DNA of 34,106 bases from an uncultured Prevotella sp. (GTDB lineage: Bacteria > Bacteroidota > Bacteroidia > Bacteroidales > Bacteroidaceae), in assembly GCA_946405145.1 (NCBI GenBank), contig CAMJGE010000022.1, positions 1 through 34,106 of the forward strand, read 5' to 3'. This document shows, one piece after another, positions 1 to 6,962 of this stretch (positions are counted from its first letter, which is position 1; each line of letters begins with the position of its first letter). The notes under the pieces are model-generated. The model was not told where the DNA came from. It did not search any database and saw nothing but the letters and a program-made list of their open reading frames with translations. The translations under genes were made by a program, and so were the position numbers.

Positions 1-47
1 AGGTTGAAGGGATTAAACTTCAAGTCTTTGTAACTAATCTCTTGCAT
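1..47 (-). CDS. 5' end of a flavin-reductase-like gene (partial)
   Basis: Reading leftward from an ATG at 47-45, the frame stays open to the window edge and encodes MQEISYKDLKFNPF. This opening resembles the N-terminus of Bacteroidales flavin reductase family (FMN-binding split-barrel) proteins, which begin with a similar SYKDLxFNPF stretch. A promoter -7 box lies about 38 bases upstream (85-93), a spacing that fits a real start. Only 15 codons are visible, so no catalytic or cofactor-binding residue can be checked; the product name rests on recognition of the first residues alone. Confidence 0.5.
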   Translation of the reverse strand, partial: MQEISYKDLKFNPFN

Positions 48-84
48 CTTCACTACAAATTACATAAAACAATTTAATTCATTT

Positions 85-93
85 GCAAAAGTA
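85..93 (-). promoter_or_regulatory. Promoter -7 box for the leftward partial gene
   Basis: On the minus strand the sequence reads TACTTTTGC, a full match to the Bacteroidota -7 consensus TAnnTTTG. It sits 38 bases before the ATG at 47. A clear -33 TTTG at the usual 19-21 base spacing is not seen, so this is a half-supported promoter. Confidence 0.45.
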
Positions 94-172
94 CTCAAAA
101 ATCCTCAGTTTTTTGTAAATTTGCACCCATATTTAACAAAAGTTGAACGAGGTGATGGACTATAATTAACAG

Positions 173-372
173 ATGATGTCACCAGTTTTGCCGATAGTGA
201 GTGTAAGCATGGCAGAATCCCTGAAGAAACTCGGATTCTCTGATGTGACTCCATTCTGTTATAACGATGGTGACTTAACTGAATATCAGGAGGATCTTCT
301 TCTTGCCCCCTCTCTTCAGGAGGTACAAGCATGGATAGGCCGACGCAAGAGAATGGATGTGCTGGTGTATCG
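173..372 (+). pseudogene. Truncated small phage-type hypothetical gene
   Basis: The frame from the ATG at 173 encodes about 66 residues that look like a real protein: MAESLKKLGF, then an FCYNDGDLTEY stretch, then LLLAPSLQEVQAWI and a short basic/beta end. Short proteins of this layout (a MAxxLKxLGF opening, an aromatic middle, an APxxxEVxxWL helix) occur in Bacteroidales phage and accessory regions; this is recollection, and no function is known to me. Near position 370 protein-like sequence stops and the frame continues to 529 only as antisense of the neighbouring HU-like gene. The natural C-terminus is therefore missing and the gene appears cut by recombination. A second ATG at 176 or the one at 209 could be the true start. 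Confidence 0.5.
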
Positions 373-738
373 TGAGGTGTTCTTCAGCTCGTCCTTCACG
401 TCCACATTCGGAGTGAAGATGATACGGCGCACGCTGATCAGGTTTGCCTTCACGTCCTCCAGCTTCTCCACCGCCTTCGAGCGAACGCCGAAGCGCATCG
501 TGCCAAGTCCAGGGAGTGGGATAGAGTGACCTTCAGTCGCCCAGGTGCGGATCACCTCGCCAGCAGCTTCCCAAGCCGCCTTGATCACACCTGCGGAGAT
601 TCCTGAGTGGGTTGCAGCCTCTGAAAACACTTTCTTCTCAGTGATGGGCACGTAGAGGTCAGGTCGCATCACGAACTTCTTACCGGGGTTCTTACCAATT
701 TTCACTTCACGCAGTTGTGCAATTACTTTAATAGCCAT
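316..738 (-). CDS. HU-like DNA-binding protein, C-terminus replaced
   Basis: This 140-residue protein matches the HU/IHF-like DNA-binding family of Bacteroidales. It opens MAIKVIAQLREVK, has a helical middle (EKKVFSEAATHSGISAGVIKAAWEAAGEVI, written here in pieces: EKKVFSEAATHSG at 34-46 and VIKAAWEAAGEVI at 51-63), then the glycine turn LPGLGTMRFGVR (75-86) and a beta region ending VDVKDELKN. Family members normally continue after KNT with a CYDKDG-type segment and a long acidic or glycine-rich tail. Here residues 123-140 (RYTSTSIL onward) read as antisense of the truncated gene at 173-372, so the native tail was lost near base 372. The DNA-binding core looks intact. Such genes often sit in accessory cassettes with a VirE/DUF3987 gene and an amidase; neither is present here. 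Whether the shortened product is functional is unknown. Confidence 0.75.
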   Translation of the reverse strand: MAIKVIAQLREVKIGKNPGKKFVMRPDLYVPITEKKVFSEAATHSGISAGVIKAAWEAAGEVIRTWATEGHSIPLPGLGTMRFGVRSKAVEKLEDVKANLISVRRIIFTPNVDVKDELKNTSRYTSTSILLRRPIHACTS

Positions 739-1012
739 AATTTGAATTAGTTTTTAATTAGTTTGTAAATAAAATTGTTAGTTTTCTCGTGTCGTCTGAG
801 AGTGCTTCGTCTGAGCCGTATTAAAGGAAAAACTTGCTACCATTAATGCGCGCAATTTCTAGATTTAAGTCTCGCAATTTTTATCCTTAAAGTGCGGTGT
901 CTCCACCTCTCTCATTTGACACTGAAAAGATACTAAATTTTCATGTACCTTACAAATAAATCGCCCAAAAAGACACGTTTCAAAACACGTTTGAAAAATA
1001 GGAGCCTTTAAG
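739..1012. other. AT-rich intergenic region upstream of the HU-like gene
   Basis: No credible coding frame is seen on either strand. The stretch is the presumed leader and promoter region of the minus-strand HU-like gene, but I find no full TTTG-N20-TAnnTTTG promoter. Two visible details are a small inverted repeat TTTCAAA / TTTGAAA at 978-984 and 990-996 (loop ACACG), which could be an operator or weak hairpin, and two similar minus-strand blocks with TTGCG (TAGAAATTGCG near 855 and TAAAAATTGCG near 876). None has a proven role. Confidence 0.5.
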
Positions 1013-1163
1013 TGGTACAGATGGCAGATGGCAGTTTTCTCAGGAGCACCAATAATCTTTCAACGAAAATTTTACTATATATATATAGTAATTTTATAAC
1101 TATAGTTTTTAGTTTTATAAAGTTATGTCTCCCCAAATAAACTGCCATCTGCCATCTGTACCA
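1013..1163. repeat. Perfect 25-base inverted repeat around a 101-base AT-rich core
   Basis: The left arm (1013-1037) begins TGGTACAGATGGCAG and the right arm (1139-1163) is its exact reverse complement, ending CTGCCATCTGTACCA. Each arm contains GATGGCA twice in tandem, so the element carries four copies of this heptamer, iteron-style. The 101-base spacer (1038-1138) is very AT-rich and contains a 20-base palindrome. The plus strand has a short frame inside (ATG at 1021, stop at 1138, 38 codons) with no recognisable content. The layout fits a MITE-like insertion, a protein-binding site pair, or a long hairpin. No transposase or target duplication is evident. Confidence 0.8.
1072..1091. repeat. 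20-base perfect AT palindrome inside the inverted-repeat element
   Basis: The sequence runs TTACTATATA followed by TATATAGTAA, which is identical on both strands. Its centre (1081.5) lies close to, but not exactly at, the centre of the outer repeat (1088). It could be a regulator site or a cruciform-prone tract. Confidence 0.7.
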
Positions 1164-1233
1164 AATCGAAACATTAATTTTCTAAAAAACTAAGCGATAT
1201 TTACACCCAGATTCGCATATTTACCCGAAAAAG

Positions 1234-1265
1234 TTTGGATGATTGGAAAATAGTGCTTATTATTG
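1234..1265 (+). promoter_or_regulatory. Bacteroidota-type promoter upstream of the TauE/SafE remnant
   Basis: TTTG at 1234-1237 is followed after 20 bases by TATTATTG at 1258-1265, one base from the TAnnTTTG consensus. The -33 context AAAAAGTTTGG is the same as that of the tRNA promoter at 33734. It faces the broken permease gene and may be what is left of its own promoter. Confidence 0.5.
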
Positions 1266-1274
1266 CAGCCATAA

Positions 1275-1581
1275 ACTTTCAGTACTGATATGCCACGAAA
1301 TATGGTGTGTCTGATCATCAGTATCTATTTCGCGCTGTTCAGCCAGCATTAAACTGCCAACTACAAAGGGCGTGCAAGTAGGTGCAGGAACACTCAGCGG
1401 ACTGATGGGAGGCTTCTTCACCACGACCGTCCTGACAGACTACTGTTTCGGACTTGGTGGAGTCATCTTAGGCACAACCCTTGGTGCCTACGTCTTCAAG
1501 CGCATTCCCAATCGAATCTTCCGCTACATCGTCTATGCTTATATCGCCATAAGCGGTGTGATTATTCTAATGACAAATTGA
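1275..1581 (+). pseudogene. Remnant of a TauE/SafE family sulfite-exporter-like permease
   Basis: Two frames together give a membrane protein fragment. The first (1275-1349) reads DMPRNMVCLIISIYFALFSQH and hits a stop at 1350-1352; the second, shifted by one base, continues KLPTTKGVQVGAGTLSGLMGGFF and ends with VILGTTLGAYVFKRIPNRIF and a last membrane helix, with a stop at 1579-1581. GLMGGFF and a C-terminal G(x)3G...FKRIP region are typical of the C-terminal half of TauE/SafE permeases. The N-terminal half is missing, there is a net one-base frameshift near 1347, and after GGFF the usual loop and helix are absent, as if about 30-50 codons were deleted. The 69-codon frame starting at GTG 1372 should not be taken as an intact gene. 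Confidence 0.65.
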
Positions 1582-1586
1582 TATAA

Positions 1587-1739
1587 CGTAGTCTCATATC
1601 ACTTTCCCACGCACTAGATTTCTTCTTCAAGAGGCGTGACGAGCAGGATGAGTGCCACATCGTTATGTGGGATACGGTATATCTGGATGGAGAGTTTGGC
1701 GCTGAGGAATGGAAACCATTCCTAAACGGGATTAGATGA
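1587..1739 (+). other. Unidentified open-frame remnant
   Basis: The frame is open from 1587 to a TGA at 1737-1739 and reads with protein-like composition: DFFFKRRDEQDECHIVMWD, then VYLDGEFGAEEWKPFLNGIR. There is no upstream start; the only in-frame ATG is at 1665. I do not recognise the family. It may be the C-terminal end of another deleted gene in this decayed region. The remaining bases to 1786 hold nothing I can name. Confidence 0.25.
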
Positions 1740-1786
1740 GACCCAAACCCATCGGTGTGGGGCACTGCGGCATCAGAAGCCTGGCT

Positions 1787-2470
1787 CTAAGGAGTGGTGC
1801 GAGAAGATGCAGCTGAATATTCGAAATGCTGGTAATCCTTGAGTGAGCGCCAGGCACCGCCCCAGGTGAATCCGTGCTGGATGAAGAGCTTGTAGCACAG
1901 GTCGTTGGGGGTGATCTTGTAACGGAAGGGCTTTGTGCGGTCAACGTAAGCCTTGCCTGTGGCGGGCTGCACTAAGGTCTTTCCGTTTTTCTGGCGGCGT
2001 ACGCAAGGGTTATAGAGGGGGTTGATGTCGATGGCGAGACCTCGGGCATGATAGGAAAGTTTCTTGCTGCCCTCAACGGCGCGGTAACAGAAACAGCTGG
2101 TGTTGTTGGCACGCATTTGTCGTTCGTCGTCGGCATCGTAGTTGTCGGGAAGGGTGATGCGCTCGATGGGATAGCGTGCCTCGTAGAGCGCCTTGAAGAT
2201 AGCCAGTAGCTTGGAGGCAATACGCTTGTTGCAGATGAGCTCGCCCTGATGGACCTGTCCGTCGTAGTCGTAATGGCGCACTTTCAGGTAGCGCAGGTCG
2301 GTACGCTGGATTTGGGGATTGGGCTGATAGCTGCGCCCCTGCATGAAGTGCCAGATGCTATCGGGAACGGGCTGAGCAGAGAATCCCTCAGAAAGAGTCT
2401 GGCCTTGCAGTTGCAAAGCACCGCAAAGCCAGAACATGATAAAAGTGAGTTTAAAAAAATTATTCATCAA
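1787..2470 (-). CDS. Secreted M15 family D,D-peptidase-like protein
   Basis: This 227-residue protein has an N-terminal signal sequence (MMNNFFKLTFIMFWLCGALQ, cleavage likely near residue 24) and an M15 (D-Ala-D-Ala carboxypeptidase / VanY-like) domain. The metal site is visible: SYHARGLAID gives His141 and Asp148, and DYQHFEY gives His215, with Asp212 in the place of the usual catalytic acid. Members cut peptidoglycan stem peptides in the periplasm. The start overlaps the stop of hppA by four bases (ATGA), which implies translational coupling to the pump. The last ten residues after HFEY look like an extra unstructured tail, and the gene ends at the edge of the decayed region, so the tail could have been altered. 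Substrate is not decided by sequence. Confidence 0.85.
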   Translation of the reverse strand: MMNNFFKLTFIMFWLCGALQLQGQTLSEGFSAQPVPDSIWHFMQGRSYQPNPQIQRTDLRYLKVRHYDYDGQVHQGELICNKRIASKLLAIFKALYEARYPIERITLPDNYDADDERQMRANNTSCFCYRAVEGSKKLSYHARGLAIDINPLYNPCVRRQKNGKTLVQPATGKAYVDRTKPFRYKITPNDLCYKLFIQHGFTWGGAWRSLKDYQHFEYSAASSRTTP

Positions 2471-4656
2471 CTAAATGCTACAGTGAGACCTGCCATGACG
2501 ATGCTGACCATCGACATGAGCTTGATCAGAATGTTAAGCGACGGACCTGAGGTGTCCTTGAACGGATCGCCTACGGTGTCGCCAACGATACAGGCCTTAT
2601 GGGCAAACGAGCCCTTACCGCCGAAGTTGCCTTCCTCGATATTCTTCTTGGCATTATCCCAAGCGCCACCCGCATTGGCCATGAATACTGCGAGGGTGAA
2701 ACCGCCTGCCAGACCGCCTACGAGCAGACCCATGACACCTGCCACACCGAGAACCATACCAACGATGATGGGGATGAGGATGGCGAGGATGGAGGGCACG
2801 ATCATCTCGTGCTGGGCGGCACGTGTAGAGATCTCCACACAGCGTCCGTAGTCGGGTGTGCCTGTACCTTCGAGGATACCGGCAATCTCACGGAACTGAC
2901 GGCGCACCTCCTGTACCATCTTCTCGGCAGCACGGCCTACAGCCTCCATTGTCATACCACAGAACAGGAAGGCTGCCATCGCACCGATAAAGGCTCCTAC
3001 GATGACGCGGGGGTTCATGAGGTTGATCTGGAAGTAGTTCATGAAGTCGGGGATGGTGGCGTCGGAAGCTGCTATCCCATCGCCTGCCACATTCGTGAGG
3101 GTCTGACCGGCACGCGCCATCGCAATCTTGATCTCCTCGATGTAAGAGGCGAGGAGGGCGAGGGCGGTGAGGGCTGCTGAACCGATGGCGAAACCCTTAC
3201 CGGTGGCAGCAGTAGTGTTGCCTAACGCATCGAGGGAATCGGTACGATGGCGCACCTCTTCGCCAAGTCCGCACATCTCGGCATTACCACCGGCATTGTC
3301 GGCGATAGGTCCGTAAGCGTCGGTGGCGAGGGTGATGCCCAAGGTGGAGAGCATTCCCACAGCGGCGATACCGATACCATAGAGGCCGTGAGAGAGTGAC
3401 TCTGACGACAGCGTGAGGTCGAAGCCGTTGGCACAGAGATAACTCAGCATGATAGCCACACCAATGGTGATGACTGGGATGCAGGTAGAGATCATTCCTG
3501 TGCCGATACCCTTGATAATCACGGTAGCAGCACCCGTCTGACCTGCCTCAGAGATCTTCTTAGTAGGTGTGTAAGAGTGGGAGGTATAATACTCGGTGGC
3601 CTGACCGATGATAACACCGGCTGCCAGTCCGGAGATGACAGAGAAGGAGAGGCCGAGCCAGTTGTCGATGCCTAACAGATAGAGGATGGCAAACGACGCG
3701 ATGGCGATCAGGACGGCGCTGACATTCGTACCTACGGAGAGGGAGTGGAGCAGATCCTTCATGGTGGCGCCTTCCTTGGTGCGTACCAGGAAGATGCCCA
3801 GCAGTGAGAGGAACACGCCTACAGCAGCAATGAGCATCGGGGCTATGACTGCCTTGAGCTGGATGTCGAGACCTGCCACACCAAAGGCTGCAGCGCCAAG
3901 GGCGGCTGTTGACAGCACGGAACCGCAGTAGCTCTCATAGAGGTCGGCTCCCATACCTGCCACATCGCCTACGTTATCACCCACGTTGTCGGCAATGGTA
4001 GCGGGGTTGCGCGGATCGTCCTCGGGGATGTCGGCTTCCACCTTACCTACGATGTCGGCACCCACGTCGGCAGCTTTGGTGTAGATACCACCACCCACAC
4101 GGGCGAAGAGGGCCTGTGTAGAAGCACCCATACCAAAGGTCAGCATGGTGGTAGTGATGGAGATGAGTCCGTCGGCATCGAAGTGGTTAAGCACCACAAA
4201 CCAGATGGCGATGTCGAGCAGTCCGAGACCTACTACCGTGAGTCCCATGACGGCACCTGAGCGGAAGGCAATTTTCAAACCGGCGTTCAGGCTCTCACGC
4301 GCAGCATTGGCGGTGCGGGCGGAAGCATAAGTGGCTGTCTTCATGCCGAAGAATCCTGCCAGACCGGAGAAGAAACCGCCTGTGAGGAAGGCAAAGGGCA
4401 CCCAGGGATTCTGCACATTCAGGCCATAGGCCATGAAGGCAAACAGGGCGCAGAGCACCACAAACACGATGCAGACCACCTTATACTGCTGTTTCAGGTA
4501 GGCCATAGCACCTTTGCGCACGTAGAGCGCAATCTCTTTCATACGGGGCGTGCCTTCGTCGGCTGCCATCATCTGGCGGAAGAAGAACCACGCCATGCCT
4601 AGTGCCACGAGCGATGCTACGGGCACGAGCCAGAATACTGCGGGGATGTTCATCAT
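2467..4656 (-). CDS. hppA: Membrane-bound ion-pumping pyrophosphatase
   Basis: The 729-residue polytopic protein hydrolyses cytoplasmic pyrophosphate and moves H+ and/or Na+ across the inner membrane. Family hallmarks are present: DVGADIVGKVEADIPEDDPRN (from 197), the substrate motif DNVGDNVGDVAG (223-234), DAYGPIADNAGG (446-457) and a late GDTVGDPFKDTSGPSLN segment. Length is normal for bacterial enzymes (about 650-750). At the position that separates the subclasses it reads GNTTAATGKG (479-488), with Ala and not Lys, the signature of K+-dependent enzymes; many of these pump Na+, sometimes Na+ and H+ together. It follows the acidic-tail protein by 38 bases and overlaps the M15 peptidase by four, suggesting one operon. 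The start at 4656 has a second in-frame ATG directly after it. Confidence 0.97.
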   Translation of the reverse strand: MMNIPAVFWLVPVASLVALGMAWFFFRQMMAADEGTPRMKEIALYVRKGAMAYLKQQYKVVCIVFVVLCALFAFMAYGLNVQNPWVPFAFLTGGFFSGLAGFFGMKTATYASARTANAARESLNAGLKIAFRSGAVMGLTVVGLGLLDIAIWFVVLNHFDADGLISITTTMLTFGMGASTQALFARVGGGIYTKAADVGADIVGKVEADIPEDDPRNPATIADNVGDNVGDVAGMGADLYESYCGSVLSTAALGAAAFGVAGLDIQLKAVIAPMLIAAVGVFLSLLGIFLVRTKEGATMKDLLHSLSVGTNVSAVLIAIASFAILYLLGIDNWLGLSFSVISGLAAGVIIGQATEYYTSHSYTPTKKISEAGQTGAATVIIKGIGTGMISTCIPVITIGVAIMLSYLCANGFDLTLSSESLSHGLYGIGIAAVGMLSTLGITLATDAYGPIADNAGGNAEMCGLGEEVRHRTDSLDALGNTTAATGKGFAIGSAALTALALLASYIEEIKIAMARAGQTLTNVAGDGIAASDATIPDFMNYFQINLMNPRVIVGAFIGAMAAFLFCGMTMEAVGRAAEKMVQEVRRQFREIAGILEGTGTPDYGRCVEISTRAAQHEMIVPSILAILIPIIVGMVLGVAGVMGLLVGGLAGGFTLAVFMANAGGAWDNAKKNIEEGNFGGKGSFAHKACIVGDTVGDPFKDTSGPSLNILIKLMSMVSIVMAGLTVAFS

Positions 4657-4694
4657 TTACAAGGGCTTTTTTAGTGAATTTATGAGTTTAATAT

Positions 4695-5534
4695 CTATTC
4701 GTCAACGTAATCGAGCATGTTGGCTGCCTCGTCTTCGGGGTCATCAGAGCCCAGATCCATCATCGTGGAGTAGTTGTCCTCAGTGATCTCATCGTCATTC
4801 GGATCCTGTACCTCATCTTCCTCGTCGTGAGAGCTGTAGTTATCTTCTACTACTACATCCTCATCGTCGTCTTCACCATTTTCGCGATCCACATCTTCAG
4901 CGTCATCCTTATCGGAGAATTTCATTCTGATCTTCTCTTCCTCGGGCTTGAGCTTGGCAAAGATTGCCTCTACCCAGCCGCCTTTTGCCACTTCGAGGAC
5001 ATCGAAACCGTCTTCTACCTTCTTGTCGTACATGCCGCCTTTCTTGTGGAGACGATCTTTGGGAAGGGTGGTGGTGGAGATATCGAAACCACTGAGGATG
5101 ATGTCCTGGATAGACTGTGACAGAGAGTCCCAACCGCCACCGAAGTTACGATCGATGACCTCCAGCAGCTTAGCTGCTGAGATGTGACGGATATTCTCAT
5201 ACGAGAGATCGGTGACACGCATGATGGGGCGCTTCTTGATGGCCCACGTGAACTTGAGGTTCTCTTCGAACTTGATGTCCAGTACTTTATAGCCACGCTT
5301 CTCATAGCTCTTTCTCACTGTGGGAGCTTCATCCTTGATCTCCTCGATGAGGAAAGCACTCTTGAAGATGTCGAGATAGTGCTGAATGTTTTCTTTTACT
5401 TCTGCGTCTTTCGTAGCTGCCTCCCACATACGGAACACATCGTTCTCCTGAATGTCCCAAACACTGTTCTTGGTAACTGCCTTGATGGATAATGAGGGGT
5501 TGCTCTCGGGTTGTTGTTGTTTTGTTCTTGCCAT
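4695..5534 (-). CDS. Conserved hypothetical protein with long acidic tail
   Basis: I do not recognise a named family. The 279-residue protein has a soluble-looking N-terminal part (about 1-205) with alternating helices and strands (NDVFRMWEAATKD, IQHYLDIFKSAF, IRHISAAKLLEVIDRNFGG) and a C-terminal segment from about 207 that is dominated by Asp and Glu (GEDDDEDVVVEDN, SSHDEEDEVQDPNDDE). There is no signal peptide or membrane helix, so it should be cytoplasmic. The first residues (MARTKQQQPES) are basic and flexible. It is first in the minus-strand unit with hppA and the M15 gene and has its own good promoter. Acidic tails of this kind occur on chaperone-like and DNA-mimic or nucleic-acid-associated proteins, but nothing here decides between these. 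Confidence 0.8.
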   Translation of the reverse strand: MARTKQQQPESNPSLSIKAVTKNSVWDIQENDVFRMWEAATKDAEVKENIQHYLDIFKSAFLIEEIKDEAPTVRKSYEKRGYKVLDIKFEENLKFTWAIKKRPIMRVTDLSYENIRHISAAKLLEVIDRNFGGGWDSLSQSIQDIILSGFDISTTTLPKDRLHKKGGMYDKKVEDGFDVLEVAKGGWVEAIFAKLKPEEEKIRMKFSDKDDAEDVDRENGEDDDEDVVVEDNYSSHDEEDEVQDPNDDEITEDNYSTMMDLGSDDPEDEAANMLDYVDE

Positions 5535-5555
5535 AATACTAACTTAATTTTTGTG

Positions 5556-5587
5556 CAAATGTAACCACTTTATTTTTTATTAGCAAG
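5556..5587 (-). promoter_or_regulatory. Promoter of the acidic-tail protein / hppA unit
   Basis: On the minus strand CTTG (5587-5584) is followed after 20 bases by TACATTTG (5563-5556), a full -7 match and a 3-of-4 -33 match. It lies 22 bases from the ATG at 5534 and is back to back with the rarA promoter. Confidence 0.7.
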
Positions 5588-5623
5588 TTTTTGGGCAATA
5601 ATTTTTTTAATAATTGAAATAAA

Positions 5624-5655
5624 TTTGGTTTTTCGCGGACTTATTACTAATTTTG
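5624..5655 (+). promoter_or_regulatory. Promoter of rarA, very close to the start codon
   Basis: TTTG (5624-5627), 20 bases, then TAATTTTG (5648-5655): both boxes match the Bacteroidota consensus exactly. The ATG of rarA begins at 5666, so the predicted transcript has a leader of well under 10 bases. Confidence 0.8.
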
Positions 5656-5665
5656 CAACCAAAAT

Positions 5666-6940
5666 ATGGTTCAACCACTGGCTGAAAGACTCAGACCTCG
5701 CTCGCTTGACGATTATATCGGACAGCAACATCTGGTGGGCGAGGGGGCCGTCCTGCGAAAGATGATCGAAGCAGGGCGGATTTCTTCGTTTATCCTATGG
5801 GGCCCTCCTGGTGTGGGTAAGACCACTCTGGCGCAGATCATAGCCCACAGGTTGGAAACACCCTTCTACACGCTGTCGGCAGTGACAAGTGGTGTGAAGG
5901 ATGTGAGGGATGTGATTGAGAAAGCCCAGAAGGGGCGCTTCTTCAATGAAGCTTCACCTATTTTATTTATAGACGAGATACATCGTTTCTCCAAGTCGCA
6001 GCAGGACTCTCTGCTGGGGGCGGTGGAGAAAGGTATCGTGACGCTGATTGGTGCTACGACGGAGAATCCCTCGTTTGAGGTGATACGTCCGCTGCTCTCG
6101 CGCTGTCAGCTCTATGTGCTGAAATCGCTTGAGAAAGACGATCTGCTGCAGTTGCTCGACAGGGCTATCCATCAGGATAGCGTTCTGAAGGAGCGACAGA
6201 TAGAGCTGAAGGAGACGGGTGCCATGCTGCGCTACAGCGGTGGTGACGCCAGGAAACTGCTGAACATACTTGAGCTGGTGGTGGAAGCTGAGCCTGAAGG
6301 ACAAGTGGTGATTACCGATGAAATGGTGGTGAACCGTCTGCAGCAGAACCCGTTGGCCTACGATAAGGACGGTGAGATGCACTATGACATCATCTCTGCC
6401 TTTATCAAGAGTATCAGAGGCTCTGATCCTGATGCAGCGCTCTACTGGCTGGCCAGAATGATAGAGGGTGGGGAGGATCCGCAGTTTATTGCCAGACGCC
6501 TGATAATCAGTGCCTCTGAGGATATCGGACTGGCGAACCCCAACGCGCTGTTGTTGGCGAATGCTGCCTTCGATGCCGTGATGAAGATCGGTTGGCCTGA
6601 AGGTAGGATACCATTAGCGGAAGCCACCGTGTATCTGGCCACCTCGCCAAAGAGCAACAGTGCCTATCTGGGTGTGGATGCAGCTTTGGCTAAAGTCAGG
6701 GAGACGGGTAACCAACCTGTGCCGCTGCCCATCAGGAATGCGCCGACACAGCTAATGAAGGATCTGGGCTATCACGACGGCTACAAATATCCGCACGATT
6801 ATCCCGGTCACTTTACAGAGCAGCAATATCTGCCTGACGCACTGGTGAACGAACGCTTCTGGCACGGACAGCATAATCCCACGGAGGAGAAGCTTTATCA
6901 GCGCATGGTGAACTATTGGGGAGAGCGATTTAAGGATTGA
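5666..6940 (+). CDS. rarA: Replication-associated recombination protein A, AAA+ ATPase
   Basis: RarA (MgsA) is a clamp-loader-like AAA+ ATPase that acts at stalled replication forks and interacts with SSB in other bacteria. The 424-residue protein shows PLAERLRPRSLDDYIGQ at the N-terminus, Walker A GPPGVGKT (46-53), Walker B FIDEIHRF (101-108, Asp103-Glu104), sensor 1 GATTENPSFEV, an arginine-finger LLSRCQ segment and sensor 2 GGDARKLLN, then the C-terminal tetramerisation domain with the family motif RNAPTQLMKDLGY. Length is standard. The start is fixed by family alignment and by the promoter directly upstream. It heads a three-gene unit with a TRIC-type channel and dnaB. Confidence 0.96.
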   Translation: MVQPLAERLRPRSLDDYIGQQHLVGEGAVLRKMIEAGRISSFILWGPPGVGKTTLAQIIAHRLETPFYTLSAVTSGVKDVRDVIEKAQKGRFFNEASPILFIDEIHRFSKSQQDSLLGAVEKGIVTLIGATTENPSFEVIRPLLSRCQLYVLKSLEKDDLLQLLDRAIHQDSVLKERQIELKETGAMLRYSGGDARKLLNILELVVEAEPEGQVVITDEMVVNRLQQNPLAYDKDGEMHYDIISAFIKSIRGSDPDAALYWLARMIEGGEDPQFIARRLIISASEDIGLANPNALLLANAAFDAVMKIGWPEGRIPLAEATVYLATSPKSNSAYLGVDAALAKVRETGNQPVPLPIRNAPTQLMKDLGYHDGYKYPHDYPGHFTEQQYLPDALVNERFWHGQHNPTEEKLYQRMVNYWGERFKD

Positions 6941-6962
6941 AGATTGAAAATTGAAAATTGAG

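Noticed and set aside
1021..1138. 38-codon frame inside the inverted-repeat element
   Set aside because: It is short, A/T-driven and has no recognisable content; its ends fall on the repeat arms by chance.
2249..3180. Two long plus-strand open frames (200 and 193 codons) opposite hppA and the M15 gene
   Set aside because: They are antisense to strongly conserved genes, and their composition follows from the opposite codons; no family features.
6941..6962. ATTGAAA-type tandem repeat before the TRIC gene as a CRISPR or regulatory array
   Set aside because: It has only two to three imperfect short units with no spacers; a simple low-complexity intergenic run.
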